Of a stretch of DNA of 64,000 nt, positions 9,271 through 20,131 are shown in pieces. This stretch comes from Geminicoccaceae bacterium. Its GTDB lineage: Bacteria; Pseudomonadota; Alphaproteobacteria; Geminicoccales; Geminicoccaceae. A program made the translations under genes and the position numbers. The notes under the pieces were generated by a model. The model was not told where the DNA came from, did not search any database, and saw nothing but the letters and a program-made list of their open reading frames with translations. The number at the start of each line of letters is the position of its first letter. Within the stretch, counting starts at the first letter, position 1. The stretch spans positions 38,504 through 102,503 of the forward strand of contig JANQPX010000015.1 of the NCBI GenBank assembly GCA_028285265.1. Reading direction: 5' to 3'.

Positions 9271-10387
9271 GGCCAGGCTCCAGGATCAGATGCGGGCGAT
9301 CAAGGCGATAGGCCAGTTGGATCGACTGGCCTTCGACGAGACTGATGTCCTGTTCGCCGAGGCCGGCGGGGGCGGCCGTGACGGTCGCGCCATTGGCGAG
9401 CTTGCAAACAAGTTGCCGGGATGCGCCAAGAAAGATCGATTGCTCCAACTTTGCGTCAAATGTTGCAATGCCCTCGTCGCCACCCTCTTCGGCAAGTCCC
9501 AGATGTTCCGGACGAAGTAAGAGTGTCATCCGCTTGCCGACAACAGCGCCAGGCGACACACGAAACTGAAGGCCGTCCTCGGTGCAAAGACGCGGGCTCT
9601 CCTCGGGTCCTTCGATGGCACCGGAGAAAAGCGAGCCGTCACCGATGAACTCGGCGACGAAGCGGGTCGACGGCCGATGATAGAGCGTTTCCGGCCTGCC
9701 GGACTGTTCGATCTTGCCCTGGTTCAGCACGACGACGCGGTCCGACATCGTGAGGGCTTCTTCCTGATCATGGGTGACGAAAAGAAAGCAGATGCCGAGA
9801 TCATGCTGAAGCGACTTCAGCTCAAGTTGCATGGACTGACGAAGATTGCGATCGAGCGCCGAAAGCGGCTCATCCAACAGCAAGAGTCTCGGCCGGTTGA
9901 TAATCGCGCGTGCGAGCGCCACGCGCTGACGCTGACCACCTGACAGCTGATCAGGGCGTCTCTTCTCGTAACCGGAGAGCCCCACCATCTCCAACGCTTC
10001 ACCAACACGCGCCACCCGCTCGCGCTTGGGCACGCCGGTGACTTCTAGGCCATAGGCGACGTTTCCTTCGACGCTCAGATGCGGAAACAGGGCATAACTC
10101 TGGAAGACCGTGTTGACCGGACGCAGATGCGGCGGGACGTCCGTCATCACCGAACCGCCGATCCGAACCTCGCCCTCATCCAGATCCTCGAACCCGCTGA
10201 TCGCGCGCAGCAATGTGGTCTTGCCGCAGCCGGACGGCCCGAGCAGCGTTACGAATTCACGCTTGCTGACATCCAGCGTGACGCCGTCGAGGGCAGCGAC
10301 CGTGCCACCCTCAGGCGTTACGAAGCGTTTGACCGCATTGGCAACGGCAGCAATCGGGGCTTCGGGGACGCCGTCCCCCTTGCTCAT
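9260..10387 (-). CDS. ABC transporter ATP-binding protein, PotA type
   Basis: ATPase that powers the Pot-class importer (375 residues). Walker A is GPSGCGKTT, the ABC signature LSGGQRQRVALARA, Walker B LLLLDEPLSALD and the switch His is in FVTHDQEEAL. The last about 110 residues form the TOBE regulatory domain found in PotA/MalK-type subunits (PEHLGLAEEG, LGASRQLVCKL). It overlaps the binding-protein gene upstream by 4 bp and the PotB-like gene downstream by 11 bp. Confidence 0.95.
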   Translation of the reverse strand: MSKGDGVPEAPIAAVANAVKRFVTPEGGTVAALDGVTLDVSKREFVTLLGPSGCGKTTLLRAISGFEDLDEGEVRIGGSVMTDVPPHLRPVNTVFQSYALFPHLSVEGNVAYGLEVTGVPKRERVARVGEALEMVGLSGYEKRRPDQLSGGQRQRVALARAIINRPRLLLLDEPLSALDRNLRQSMQLELKSLQHDLGICFLFVTHDQEEALTMSDRVVVLNQGKIEQSGRPETLYHRPSTRFVAEFIGDGSLFSGAIEGPEESPRLCTEDGLQFRVSPGAVVGKRMTLLLRPEHLGLAEEGGDEGIATFDAKLEQSIFLGASRQLVCKLANGATVTAAPAGLGEQDISLVEGQSIQLAYRLDRPHLILEPGHGG

Positions 10388-11421
10388 TGCGCCGTGCGGA
10401 CCTTGGTCCAGACCCGATTATACTTACGCAGGTCATTGCCGAGATCCTCGAAGATCTGCAGCTTCTCCATGACCTCGGCCGGTGGATTGGTGTTCGGGTT
10501 GGCCTTCAACTCATCGGGAAGCAGATCACGTGCCGGCACATTGGCCGTGCCGTTCACCTGCTGCACCGTATTCAAGGCCGCGATCTCAGGTTGCATGTAG
10601 AACTCAAGGAAGCGAAGGGCACTTTCCTTGTTGGGCGCGCTTTCGAGAACACAAATGTCCTCCTGATACATGGTCGCCCCCTCTTCAGGGATGACAAAAC
10701 CGAGCTTCTCTGGCTCCTCCAACGTATAGATCGTTGCGCCGACATACCAATGAGCCGCGGCGATATCGCCAGCCTGAACAAGCGGAACGATGTCGTAGGA
10801 AAACGCTGAAACCTTATCCTTCCGTTCCAAAAGCCAGGCTTCCGCTTGATTGAGCGCGTCGCCATCGGTGGTGTTGACGGAGTGACCATTCTTGATCAGC
10901 GCGACGCCAATAGTCTCGCGAAGATCATCCAACATGGTGATCTTCTTACCCTGGTCCGGAAGCGCGAAGAAGTCATCCCAGCTTTTGATCTCGCCAGCTT
11001 CCTCTTTATTGTAAAAGACGCCTACTGCACCCCAAGCATAGGGCAGGCAATACGAGCTTTCCGGATCGACTTTCGAGCGTTTCGCCGCCGGATCGATATT
11101 CTCGAAGCCGTTGAGCGTATTGACCTTGGCATCATGAAGGAGCCCTAGCTTTTGCATGATGTCCCGCATATGAACCGACGGAAACACAATGTCGTAACCG
11201 GTTGCACCCGCCTGGATTTTGGCGAGCATTTCCTCGTTGGTGCCATAGGTATCGAGCGTCACCTCGATGCCGGTTTCGTCGGTGAAACGCGTCAACACTT
11301 CTGGATTAATGTAATCACCCCAATTGTAGATGTTGAGTTGACCCTCAGCTTGGGCTGCAACCGGTGCCGCCAGCAGCGTGGCCATTATGCCTGTTGCGAA
11401 TGTCCGAGATGATGGCGTCAT
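10384..11421 (-). CDS. Periplasmic solute-binding protein, PotD/PotF type
   Basis: Substrate-capturing protein of the importer (345 residues). A signal peptide of about 25 residues ends near AAPVAAQAEG. The mature start LNIYNWGDYINPEVLTRFTD is the classic opening of spermidine/putrescine-binding proteins, followed by DTYGTNEEMLAKIQAG. The ATG at 11421 has AAAGGAG 6 bp upstream. It is the first gene of a seven-gene minus-strand run (binding protein, ATPase, two permeases, DmpA-like, M24-like, VOC). The family also binds other cationic amino compounds, so polyamine specificity is not assured. Confidence 0.93.
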   Translation of the reverse strand: MTPSSRTFATGIMATLLAAPVAAQAEGQLNIYNWGDYINPEVLTRFTDETGIEVTLDTYGTNEEMLAKIQAGATGYDIVFPSVHMRDIMQKLGLLHDAKVNTLNGFENIDPAAKRSKVDPESSYCLPYAWGAVGVFYNKEEAGEIKSWDDFFALPDQGKKITMLDDLRETIGVALIKNGHSVNTTDGDALNQAEAWLLERKDKVSAFSYDIVPLVQAGDIAAAHWYVGATIYTLEEPEKLGFVIPEEGATMYQEDICVLESAPNKESALRFLEFYMQPEIAALNTVQQVNGTANVPARDLLPDELKANPNTNPPAEVMEKLQIFEDLGNDLRKYNRVWTKVRTAQ

Positions 11422-12211
11422 ACCGAGGCTCCTTTGTTGTTGTGTGATTCTTGTTTCTTCTCATTGAGCCGGTCCTGACCGGACCTTGTCAACATACCAC
11501 TTGCGGGCGTGGTCGCGGACGTTGCGCCGCTCGTCCGACACAGGAATTGTTCTGCAGCATGGCCATTTCAGAGGCATTGAAGCCGACCCTCCCGGAGAAC
11601 CTTGCTGACGAATCGTCATGCCGCGGCTGATGTCGTGGGACGAAGCAACATCGATCGGCTTCAGCCCATCAAGCCTCGTGGGACATGGTTGGCCAAAGCG
11701 CTCGTCTGCTCTCAGCATCGGGACGTCACCGCTTCGCAACGATGTTCATATTGAAATGCATCGCGCCATGTTCGCATGATCCCCTTTCGTTTTGGCCACC
11801 GGCTCATCACCTCGTTTTCGTCAGCAAGTTTGATGCCAAGTGATCACGGTGGTGGCGCTTCAGGTGTGTGTGCCTGCTTGCTGACACCAGGCCCAAAGGA
11901 TGGGCAGGCGTTCCATGGTATCGGAACGCTCCCGCGAACGACGTTACGCTTCGGGCAAAAGGTGCACATGACCTGTAAGCATGCCGCTTGCTGCGCGTTC
12001 CAAAGCCATCGATAGGGAGCCGAAGCTCGTTGGACAACAGCGCAATCGTCTTAGGGTCTAGCGACCTCAAGGCGGCGCCGTAATGCATCGTCTGCCCTGG
12101 AGATTGGGGCTTGGGTTGGCCTGATATCCATCCTGTCGTCGATAGCCGCGACTCCCGAGACCTTGAACGAAAGGGCGTCCTGCTGACGCATGGTGGGCAA
12201 ACCCGTGGCGA
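11422..12211. other. Gene-poor gap (790 bp) upstream of the Pot-type operon
   Basis: Holds the leader of the potD-like gene at its left end (ribosome site AAAGGAG just before 11421). Open frames of 79-93 codons exist on both strands, but they overlap each other, have odd composition and show no recognised domain, so I do not call them genes. I saw no tRNA, insertion sequence or strong hairpin here. It may contain old gene debris. Confidence 0.4.
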
Positions 12212-12466
12212 CTACAGCCATCGTCGACTAAGCGCACCATCTTGAGCAAACATCAAGAAGGTGAGGACAGTAACGAAGACAATCGTCACTTTGAGCCCCG
12301 CTCGGGTGACCCAGAGGAACTCAAAGAGGGCTTCTGGCTGGATCAGATAGGCGACGTCACCGTTTGACAGAAACAAGCAACCAACGATCGCTGCGCCAAC
12401 AGTGACAACGACCAGCAAACAGACAAAAAGCACCACGGCTTTCAGACCCATTTTGAGAAGTTTCAT
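12212..12466 (-). CDS. Small two-helix membrane protein
   Basis: An 84-residue protein with two hydrophobic spans, about residues 9-32 (VVLFVCLLVVVTVGAAIVGCLF) and 57-76 (GLKVTIVFVTVLTFLMFA). The call is supported by a perfect AGGAGG ribosome site about 6 bp before the ATG at 12466. The family is not recognised. It is transcribed away from the AraC regulator that starts 271 bp to the right, so that regulator could control it, though this is only positional. The protein could act as a small membrane regulator or subunit; no evidence separates these. Confidence 0.55.
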   Translation of the reverse strand: MKLLKMGLKAVVLFVCLLVVVTVGAAIVGCLFLSNGDVAYLIQPEALFEFLWVTRAGLKVTIVFVTVLTFLMFAQDGALSRRWL

Positions 12467-12736
12467 CCGGTCCCTCCTGGATGGTCTGATGATCGAAGGG
12501 CGGTCGAAAGTCGCTTTGATCTGTTGGAAAAACAGGCAGAACCCAGCGCCTTCAGCCCATGTGTTGGCCGAGGCTAGGTCGCTGAATTGACGGGGTCTTC
12601 CGCGAGAGGATCGCGCTTTCTGGCAAATTGCTCCGCTGGTCAGGTCTCGCTTTTTGAGAACCGAACGAGCGGAAGACTATGGGCCAAAGACTGTTTGCTG
12701 TTTGATGTGAAACGTCCGACAGGAGATCACTCGATC

Positions 12737-13624
12737 ATGTCCAAGCAAGCCGGGAGATTTGACCGAGTGCATTTCGGATTTCTTCCCAAACGTATTGAGC
12801 AAGTGTTGCCGGACGTGGGGTTCGTACAACGCTCCAACAATGTGAGCGTAGAGCTCGTTCCCAATCTTGCCCTGCCCCCTGATCAATTCGAACTTTGCAT
12901 TCCGGCTGTATCGGTCATGGTCGCTTTTGGCGCAGGTTCGGCCTGGGAGGGCGTCGGTACGGATAAACTGAGAGAGCGTCACTTTCGAAATCGCTTCCAT
13001 TTCATGCCGGCAAATACCGAAATGCGCGTGCGGCATGATAAAGCCACGCCGGAATTCCTGCTGCTTGGCATCAATCCGGAATTTGCACATCAAGTCATCG
13101 TGGACATGTCCGAACGACGGAATGCCGAGCGAGACCCCCTTGTCGGTGAGGCCCATACCAGACTTCTTGCCCTTGGCGATCTTATCCGCAGAGACCTGAT
13201 CGGCCGGCGTCCGCTCACCCCGTTAGAGCTGGAAAGCCTGGCCACGCTGATCTTGGGTGAGTGGTCAGATGATACGGTGAAAACGCAGCTGGACGCCGCA
13301 AGCCAGAAGATGATCGCAATCGTCAGAGACTTCGTTGATGCTCACCTTCACCAAGAATTGACCTTGACCGATCTCGCCTCGATCGCAGGTCTCAGCCCAT
13401 CGTATTTTTTGCGGTCTTTTAAACAGGCCACCGGACAAACACCCCATCGCTTCCTGATGGAGAGCAGGGTTCGACGAGCCCGTGAGCGCCTCGAGCAAAC
13501 CGACCATCCACTCGCCGACATTGCGTATGATTGCGGCTTTGCTTCGCAAAGTCACATGACCGATGTTTTTAGAAGCCACCTGAAGACGTCACCCGGCCGC
13601 TATCGCCGATCGATCCGGTCCTGA
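12737..13624 (+). CDS. AraC/XylS family transcriptional regulator
   Basis: A 295-residue DNA-binding regulator. The C-terminal about 100 residues contain two helix-turn-helix motifs (LTLTDLASIAGLSPSYFLRS and LADIAYDCGFASQSHMTDVF), ending in the typical PGRYRR. The N-terminal about 180 residues form an effector or dimer domain with no clear match. A longer frame opens at 12587, but the ATG at 12737 follows AGGAG (12721-12725) and gives a normal family length. Its target is unknown. Neighbours are the divergent small membrane protein and the downstream CXXCW-like gene. Confidence 0.9.
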   Translation: MSKQAGRFDRVHFGFLPKRIEQVLPDVGFVQRSNNVSVELVPNLALPPDQFELCIPAVSVMVAFGAGSAWEGVGTDKLRERHFRNRFHFMPANTEMRVRHDKATPEFLLLGINPEFAHQVIVDMSERRNAERDPLVGEAHTRLLALGDLIRRDLIGRRPLTPLELESLATLILGEWSDDTVKTQLDAASQKMIAIVRDFVDAHLHQELTLTDLASIAGLSPSYFLRSFKQATGQTPHRFLMESRVRRARERLEQTDHPLADIAYDCGFASQSHMTDVFRSHLKTSPGRYRRSIRS

Positions 13625-13865
13625 GAATGCAAGATCGGGTGATCGTCCATACTAACGCGACAGGTTTCAAGAGTGTCGGTGCCAAGATCGAACGCCCTTT
13701 GACGTTGAGAGCAATTTTAAGGAAAAAACGCAATCTTGCGGAATACACCGGAATCCAGATGGGCTAAATGCGCCAAGACATGTCGCTTATGACGGCATCG
13801 ACATCCAAATCACGACATCGACAATCGTCGCTCGATAGAGGACGTTGTACGAAGGAGTACCGAAC

Positions 13866-14507
13866 ATGCAGGGATATCGATCCCTCCTCATGCTAAAAGA
13901 TCGTCTCTCGACGTTCGGCGCACCCCGTTGTTCGATATCCGTGATTGTTGCCGGCATGATGCTCATCGCAGGCCCTGCTCTGTCGTGCGACATCGAAACG
14001 CCTCAGGATTACCACGAGGCCCGATATGCGGCGCTTCACTGTGGTTTAGTCGACGCTGTCGCGATTGATGCACCGGACTTGAAGGCACTCATCAAGATTG
14101 GCGTCAGGCCCATTTTGATCGACATCGAGCCCGTCAAGCGAACCGCGGAAGCTGACATCAGCGGCTATTGGATCGTCAATGAAGCCCATGAGAACATTGC
14201 CGGCAGCATCTGGCTGCCCAATGTCGGTGATGGTGCCCTCGACGATACGTTGACGGCTTACTTTCAAACGCAACTCGACCAGGCGACAGCTGGAGACCAT
14301 CATCGCCTTTTGGTCTTCTACGGCAGTAGCGACATGGCGATGGCCTGGAACGCAGCGCAGCGCGCCATCGACCTCGGCTATGAGCGCGTCGCTTGGCTCT
14401 TCCAGGGGGCAGAGGGCTGGCAACAAGCTGGCGAGCCAACGGCGCTTGCGGTGCCGGAACCGCTTTTTCGCAAGACGACGATCGATCAGGCAACGATCCG
14501 ACATTAG
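13866..14507 (+). CDS. PQQ-associated CXXCW-family (rhodanese-like) protein with lost cysteines
   Basis: A 213-residue exported protein. A signal sequence covers about residues 1-41 (CSISVIVAGMMLIAGPALS). The C-terminal half matches the pattern of proteins linked to PQQ-dependent alcohol oxidation: AMAWNAAQRAIDLGYERVAW followed by FQGAEGWQQAG. In that family the segment before SWNAA normally carries CxxCW; here it reads FYGSSDMAMAW, so both cysteines and the Trp are gone. The ATG at 13866 was chosen because AAGGAG lies 8 bp upstream; a TTG at 13845 also opens the frame. No PQQ dehydrogenase gene is nearby. Its function is probably altered. Confidence 0.65.
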   Translation: MQGYRSLLMLKDRLSTFGAPRCSISVIVAGMMLIAGPALSCDIETPQDYHEARYAALHCGLVDAVAIDAPDLKALIKIGVRPILIDIEPVKRTAEADISGYWIVNEAHENIAGSIWLPNVGDGALDDTLTAYFQTQLDQATAGDHHRLLVFYGSSDMAMAWNAAQRAIDLGYERVAWLFQGAEGWQQAGEPTALAVPEPLFRKTTIDQATIRH

Positions 14508-14889
14508 GTGTCTACAGAACCATCGATGCCGGGTGTCTGAACCTAATCATGGATTGATGATGCCGCCGAGAGCAGCCTGAATTCAAATGGAAGTCGCCGC
14601 TTCGAGGGTTCGAACCTTGAGCTTCGGTCCAACGAAGACATAACCCGACATAGCGTCTTTACGCCTTGTCCCAAACCTTCCGGCCGGGCAGTGCTGGGCC
14701 TGCAGATGAGGTCATTTCCCTCAAGAGGGGCGACATGGTTCTTGACCGGGATGATGAGCCATCTGTGCCAACAAGAAGCGATTGGGTGCGCCGGTGACAC
14801 GCCAAGGTCTAGTCAAGTTGAGCGGACCTGCGCTTCGGGAATTGGGCGCCTGCCCGTCGTCTCGGAAACCGTTTGAGAAGACAGCGACG
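14508..14889. other. Gap of 382 bp without a supported gene
   Basis: Lies between the convergent CXXCW-like gene and the membrane-protein gene. Short frames on both strands show no recognised domain or ribosome site. No tRNA was seen; the GGTTCGAACC string near 14611 resembles a T-loop, but no flanking acceptor stem can be paired. Confidence 0.4.
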
Positions 14890-15609
14890 CTAAGCCCAAA
14901 AAACCACCTCGGCGACTGTCAGCACGCACAGCCATATGACCATGCTGATCCCTATTGCGACGGCAATGGTCCACCGCCTGATCTCCAAAATGTGCGGCCA
15001 AAACGCAATCGGGAAGATGACGATCATGAACAGGATCACGAGATTGAAGAGCGATCCCATCAGTTGCGGCAGCCCGCTTTGAAAAATCGGCGTGAAAATC
15101 GACAAGACGACGAAGCCCGAATGTACAAGATTGGAAGCTAGAAACCAGGCAGAGATGTAGAGAAAGAAGCCTGCAGCGAAGTGAATCGGGATCCTCTGTC
15201 TAGACGTCGCCCAAAGCAGAAACCCGAGCAAATAAAAGACAGCTAAGAGGACAAGCTCGAAAAGAATATTGTCGATAAATCCGACACCGACAAACTCCAT
15301 CTGGCCTGAGACTCCCTCTTGCTCAGCCCATTCCAAAATCTGATGGTAAACCGGATGGTAGGCCCCGGTGGCAACACCGAGTTTGATCGTGGGCCAGACG
15401 AGGAATCCGTCAATAGCCACGCCAATGGTGGCGAACTTCAGCGGCGGTAAATATTGATGATCATCTTTCTCAAAAACATTGATGCTAAAAACACCGGTCG
15501 AATTGTTCTGTAAAACAGCATGGTAGTGTGTGAAAAACTTAAGGGGACTCAATGTTGATGCTTTGAAGGTCTCGATGTAACGGCGTAAATTCCAAACAAT
15601 GTCCAACAT
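14890..15609 (-). CDS. Multi-pass membrane protein of unknown function
   Basis: About 239 residues if it starts at the ATG at 15609 (an in-frame start 30 bp earlier is also possible). An N-terminal soluble part of about 60 residues is followed by four or five hydrophobic spans, including FELVLLAVFYLLGFLLW, FFLYISAWFLASNLVHSGFV, LFNLVILFMIVIFPIAFW and IAVAIGISMVIWLCVLTVA. The overall look is of a Yip1-like or similar small integral membrane family, but I cannot assign it. It is transcribed alone on the minus strand, and no neighbour explains it. Confidence 0.6.
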   Translation of the reverse strand: MLDIVWNLRRYIETFKASTLSPLKFFTHYHAVLQNNSTGVFSINVFEKDDHQYLPPLKFATIGVAIDGFLVWPTIKLGVATGAYHPVYHQILEWAEQEGVSGQMEFVGVGFIDNILFELVLLAVFYLLGFLLWATSRQRIPIHFAAGFFLYISAWFLASNLVHSGFVVLSIFTPIFQSGLPQLMGSLFNLVILFMIVIFPIAFWPHILEIRRWTIAVAIGISMVIWLCVLTVAEVVFWA

Positions 15610-15933
15610 CGTGATTGGCGCCCCGCCCGACAGCACCACCGACCCTCTTGGAGAAACACACGTCTTGTCGTCGGCTTAGTGTCCAGCTCATTACACCATA
15701 AAGATCCCGATCGGCGAAGAAACAAACCACTGCGGACGATGGCGATGGAGGCGGCCACACAACGTTTGGACGATAAGAAAACGCCAGCTTCAACGTCTGG
15801 AGTCTCTCGATTCGCTATCGATAGCGTCGTCTATGGGACGGGGAAACGCAAGCTCGGTGACCGACGCGGACGCAGTGCTGATCACGAGATGAACGCAACA
15901 TGTTCAACGATAAAGCGTCGAGACAATGATGAT
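15610..15933. other. Gap of 324 bp upstream of the membrane-protein gene
   Basis: Contains the presumed promoter of the 14890-15609 gene. Frames of 70-85 codons on the minus strand overlap it but have no recognisable domain. Nothing else stands out. Confidence 0.4.
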
Positions 15934-16827
15934 CTACTGGTCTTCAGCGACCTTTCGGATGATCGATCCGATTGTCATGAGTTGTTCGGCCAACGGGTTC
16001 GTATTCCGCCAAATCATGCCAATGGTGCGCGATGGGCCTGGAGCGGGAAATTTGGACACCGCAACATCTGCCGATCGTGTTTCAAAGGGCAACGCCATTT
16101 CCGGAATCAAGGTTGCGCCGATACCCGCGCTGACCATCTGAACCAGCGTCGATAACGAGCTGCCTTCCATGATATGCTGCGGTCGTCTTCCCATAGTGTC
16201 ACAAAATGAGAGTGCTTGATCGCGAAAGCAGTGGCCCTCCTCAAGAAGAAGAAGGCGCATGGCCTGAAGTTTTGACGGGCTAGGAACGGGCTTACCGGCC
16301 TCGCTCGACGGACGAACCAGATAGAACTCTTCTTGAAAGAGAGCGAATTCGCGTAAGGAGGCTTCGGATATCGGAAGCGCCACAATGGCGGCGTCCAGTC
16401 GCGAGGCTAACAAGCCTGCGACCAGTGACGTCGTAATGGTCTCGCGGGGCTGGACTTCGAGGCCGGGGAAACGGGCGCCAAGGGCTTTGATGATCTCGGG
16501 CAACAGGTAGGGCGCCACTGTTGGGATGATGCCAAGCCGCAACCGACCGGACGGGGCATCATTTGACGACCGCACCAGATCTTCGAGGTCGTCGACCTGG
16601 ATCAGAATCTCCTGCACCCGCGCCAAGAAATCTTCACCAAGCGTGGTCAAGTGAACCTGTCGGGCCGTACGCTCGACCAAGGGACTGCCAAGCATTGTCT
16701 CCAGTTCTTTGATCTGCAACGACAATGCGGGCTGCGAAATCGCGCAGGCTTCGGCCGCCCGGCGAAAGTGCCGATGGGAGGCAAGCGCAGCGAAGTAGCG
16801 CATATGTTTGAGGGTCAACCCTATCAT
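15934..16827 (-). CDS. oxyR: OxyR, LysR-type hydrogen-peroxide sensor
   Basis: A 297-residue LysR regulator that turns on peroxide defence. The N-terminal winged helix-turn-helix is RRAAEACAISQPALSLQIKE. The effector domain contains the redox pair of OxyR: Cys 200 in EEGHCFRDQ and Cys 209 in ALSFCD, nine residues apart as in E. coli (199 and 208). It is divergent from katG, with 110 bp between the start codons, the standard OxyR/catalase arrangement. In some alphaproteobacteria it both represses and activates katG. Confidence 0.95.
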   Translation of the reverse strand: MIGLTLKHMRYFAALASHRHFRRAAEACAISQPALSLQIKELETMLGSPLVERTARQVHLTTLGEDFLARVQEILIQVDDLEDLVRSSNDAPSGRLRLGIIPTVAPYLLPEIIKALGARFPGLEVQPRETITTSLVAGLLASRLDAAIVALPISEASLREFALFQEEFYLVRPSSEAGKPVPSPSKLQAMRLLLLEEGHCFRDQALSFCDTMGRRPQHIMEGSSLSTLVQMVSAGIGATLIPEMALPFETRSADVAVSKFPAPGPSRTIGMIWRNTNPLAEQLMTIGSIIRKVAEDQ

Positions 16828-19118
<2,291 letters not shown>

Positions 19119-19128
19119 ACGGAACGAT

Positions 19129-19156
19129 GATCGCAGCGCCTCCGGGCGCTGCGATC
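19129..19156 (+). terminator. Intrinsic-type terminator after katG
   Basis: A perfect 12-bp inverted repeat, GATCGCAGCGCC (19129-19140) and its complement (19145-19156), closes a 4-base TCCG loop 11 bp after the katG stop. It is followed by a modest T-rich run (GATTTCTT). The UUCG-class-like tight loop and GC-rich stem fit a rho-independent terminator. Confidence 0.85.
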
Positions 19157-19552
19157 GATTTCTTGACGACCTGCTTATCATCGAAACCATCCGACAACGT
19201 CAGCGAAACGGCGCTGGCTAGGATTCTTAGACTTTCCCTCACCTGCGTCCTTACCGATCACCTTGCTTCTTCACATCGGCTGCAGGACGGGCTCAAGCAG
19301 TCCTTGCCGATGTCCTCCACCGTCCTCAGTTGCAGAGCCAAAGAGTGACCGTGAGTGGACGCAATAACGTGATCACCAAAACCACCGCCGTCGTGGTTTC
19401 CACCTCTCGACAAACGCCGATTCGAAGCTGAGCGTGGCAAGATCGATCGTCAGCCTCAGCTACAGCCAAGAACCGGCGCCGATACATGCCAAGGTCGGTC
19501 CCGTTACGATCAGACGAATACGAAAAGAAAAGCTCGATCAGGCAGCGTCGAA
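19157..19552. other. Gap of about 400 bp without a supported gene
   Basis: Between the katG terminator and the convergent RidA-like gene. Small frames on both strands show no recognised domain. No repeats or RNA genes were seen. Confidence 0.4.
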
Positions 19553-19984
19553 CTAGCTTCCGACCTTCATTGGATCACGAAACCGATCCTCAGCGATCAC
19601 CGCCGTAGGGATCAGTTCGACCAAAAGATCGGGGTGCACCAAGCCAGCGACTTGGATCATGACACAGGCAGGTGTCGTTCCCGCTTTGCCAAAGGCAGCC
19701 GCCCATACCTCTCTTATCTGCTCGAGTTGGCTCGCATCCGTGTAGAAGACGGTGAGCGTCGTGACATCGCTGAGATCGCCGCCGAAACCCTCGAGGATTC
19801 GCTCGATATGGTCAAAGCAAAGCTGCATCTGGCGGACGACATCGCCCTTGCCGACAACGCTGCGGCTCTGATCGAATGCCATCTGTCCGGTCACATGAAT
19901 GAGGCGACCGGGCCCCGATGCAACACCCTGCGATATCGGTCCCCTTACTCGCCATATGTCTTTTGGACTGTATCCGATCATCAT
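19553..19984 (-). CDS. RidA/YjgF/YER057c-family protein lacking the catalytic arginine
   Basis: About 143 residues, starting at the ATG at 19984, which has GAGGGG 5 bp upstream. The trimeric Rid fold is indicated by HVTGQMAFDQ, QLCFDHIERILEGFGGDLSDV and a C-terminal VELIPTAVI. In true RidA an Arg in the PARSCVEV segment binds the carboxylate of reactive enamines or imines. Here the aligned segment is TTPACVMIQV, so that Arg appears to be Cys, suggesting another Rid subfamily with a different substrate. It is divergent from the LysR gene at 20132, a likely regulator. Confidence 0.85.
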   Translation of the reverse strand: MMIGYSPKDIWRVRGPISQGVASGPGRLIHVTGQMAFDQSRSVVGKGDVVRQMQLCFDHIERILEGFGGDLSDVTTLTVFYTDASQLEQIREVWAAAFGKAGTTPACVMIQVAGLVHPDLLVELIPTAVIAEDRFRDPMKVGS

Positions 19985-20131
19985 GCTGCCCCTCAAAAGC
20001 TGACGTCTCGATAGAGAGGCGAATGGAGCTTGCACGCAAACCAGAATTTCTGATCAAAGAGCACAAATAATCTGGCGTGAGCCTGAGGGCTGGCCGAGCT
20101 AGACTATGTATCTCCAAGGAGATCTGCGCCG

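Noticed and set aside
11461..11739. 92-codon minus-strand frame upstream of the Pot-type operon
   Set aside because: No domain or convincing ribosome site; it overlaps the probable promoter area.
14600..14640. tRNA-like GGTTCGAACC string
   Set aside because: No acceptor, D or anticodon stem can be paired around it.
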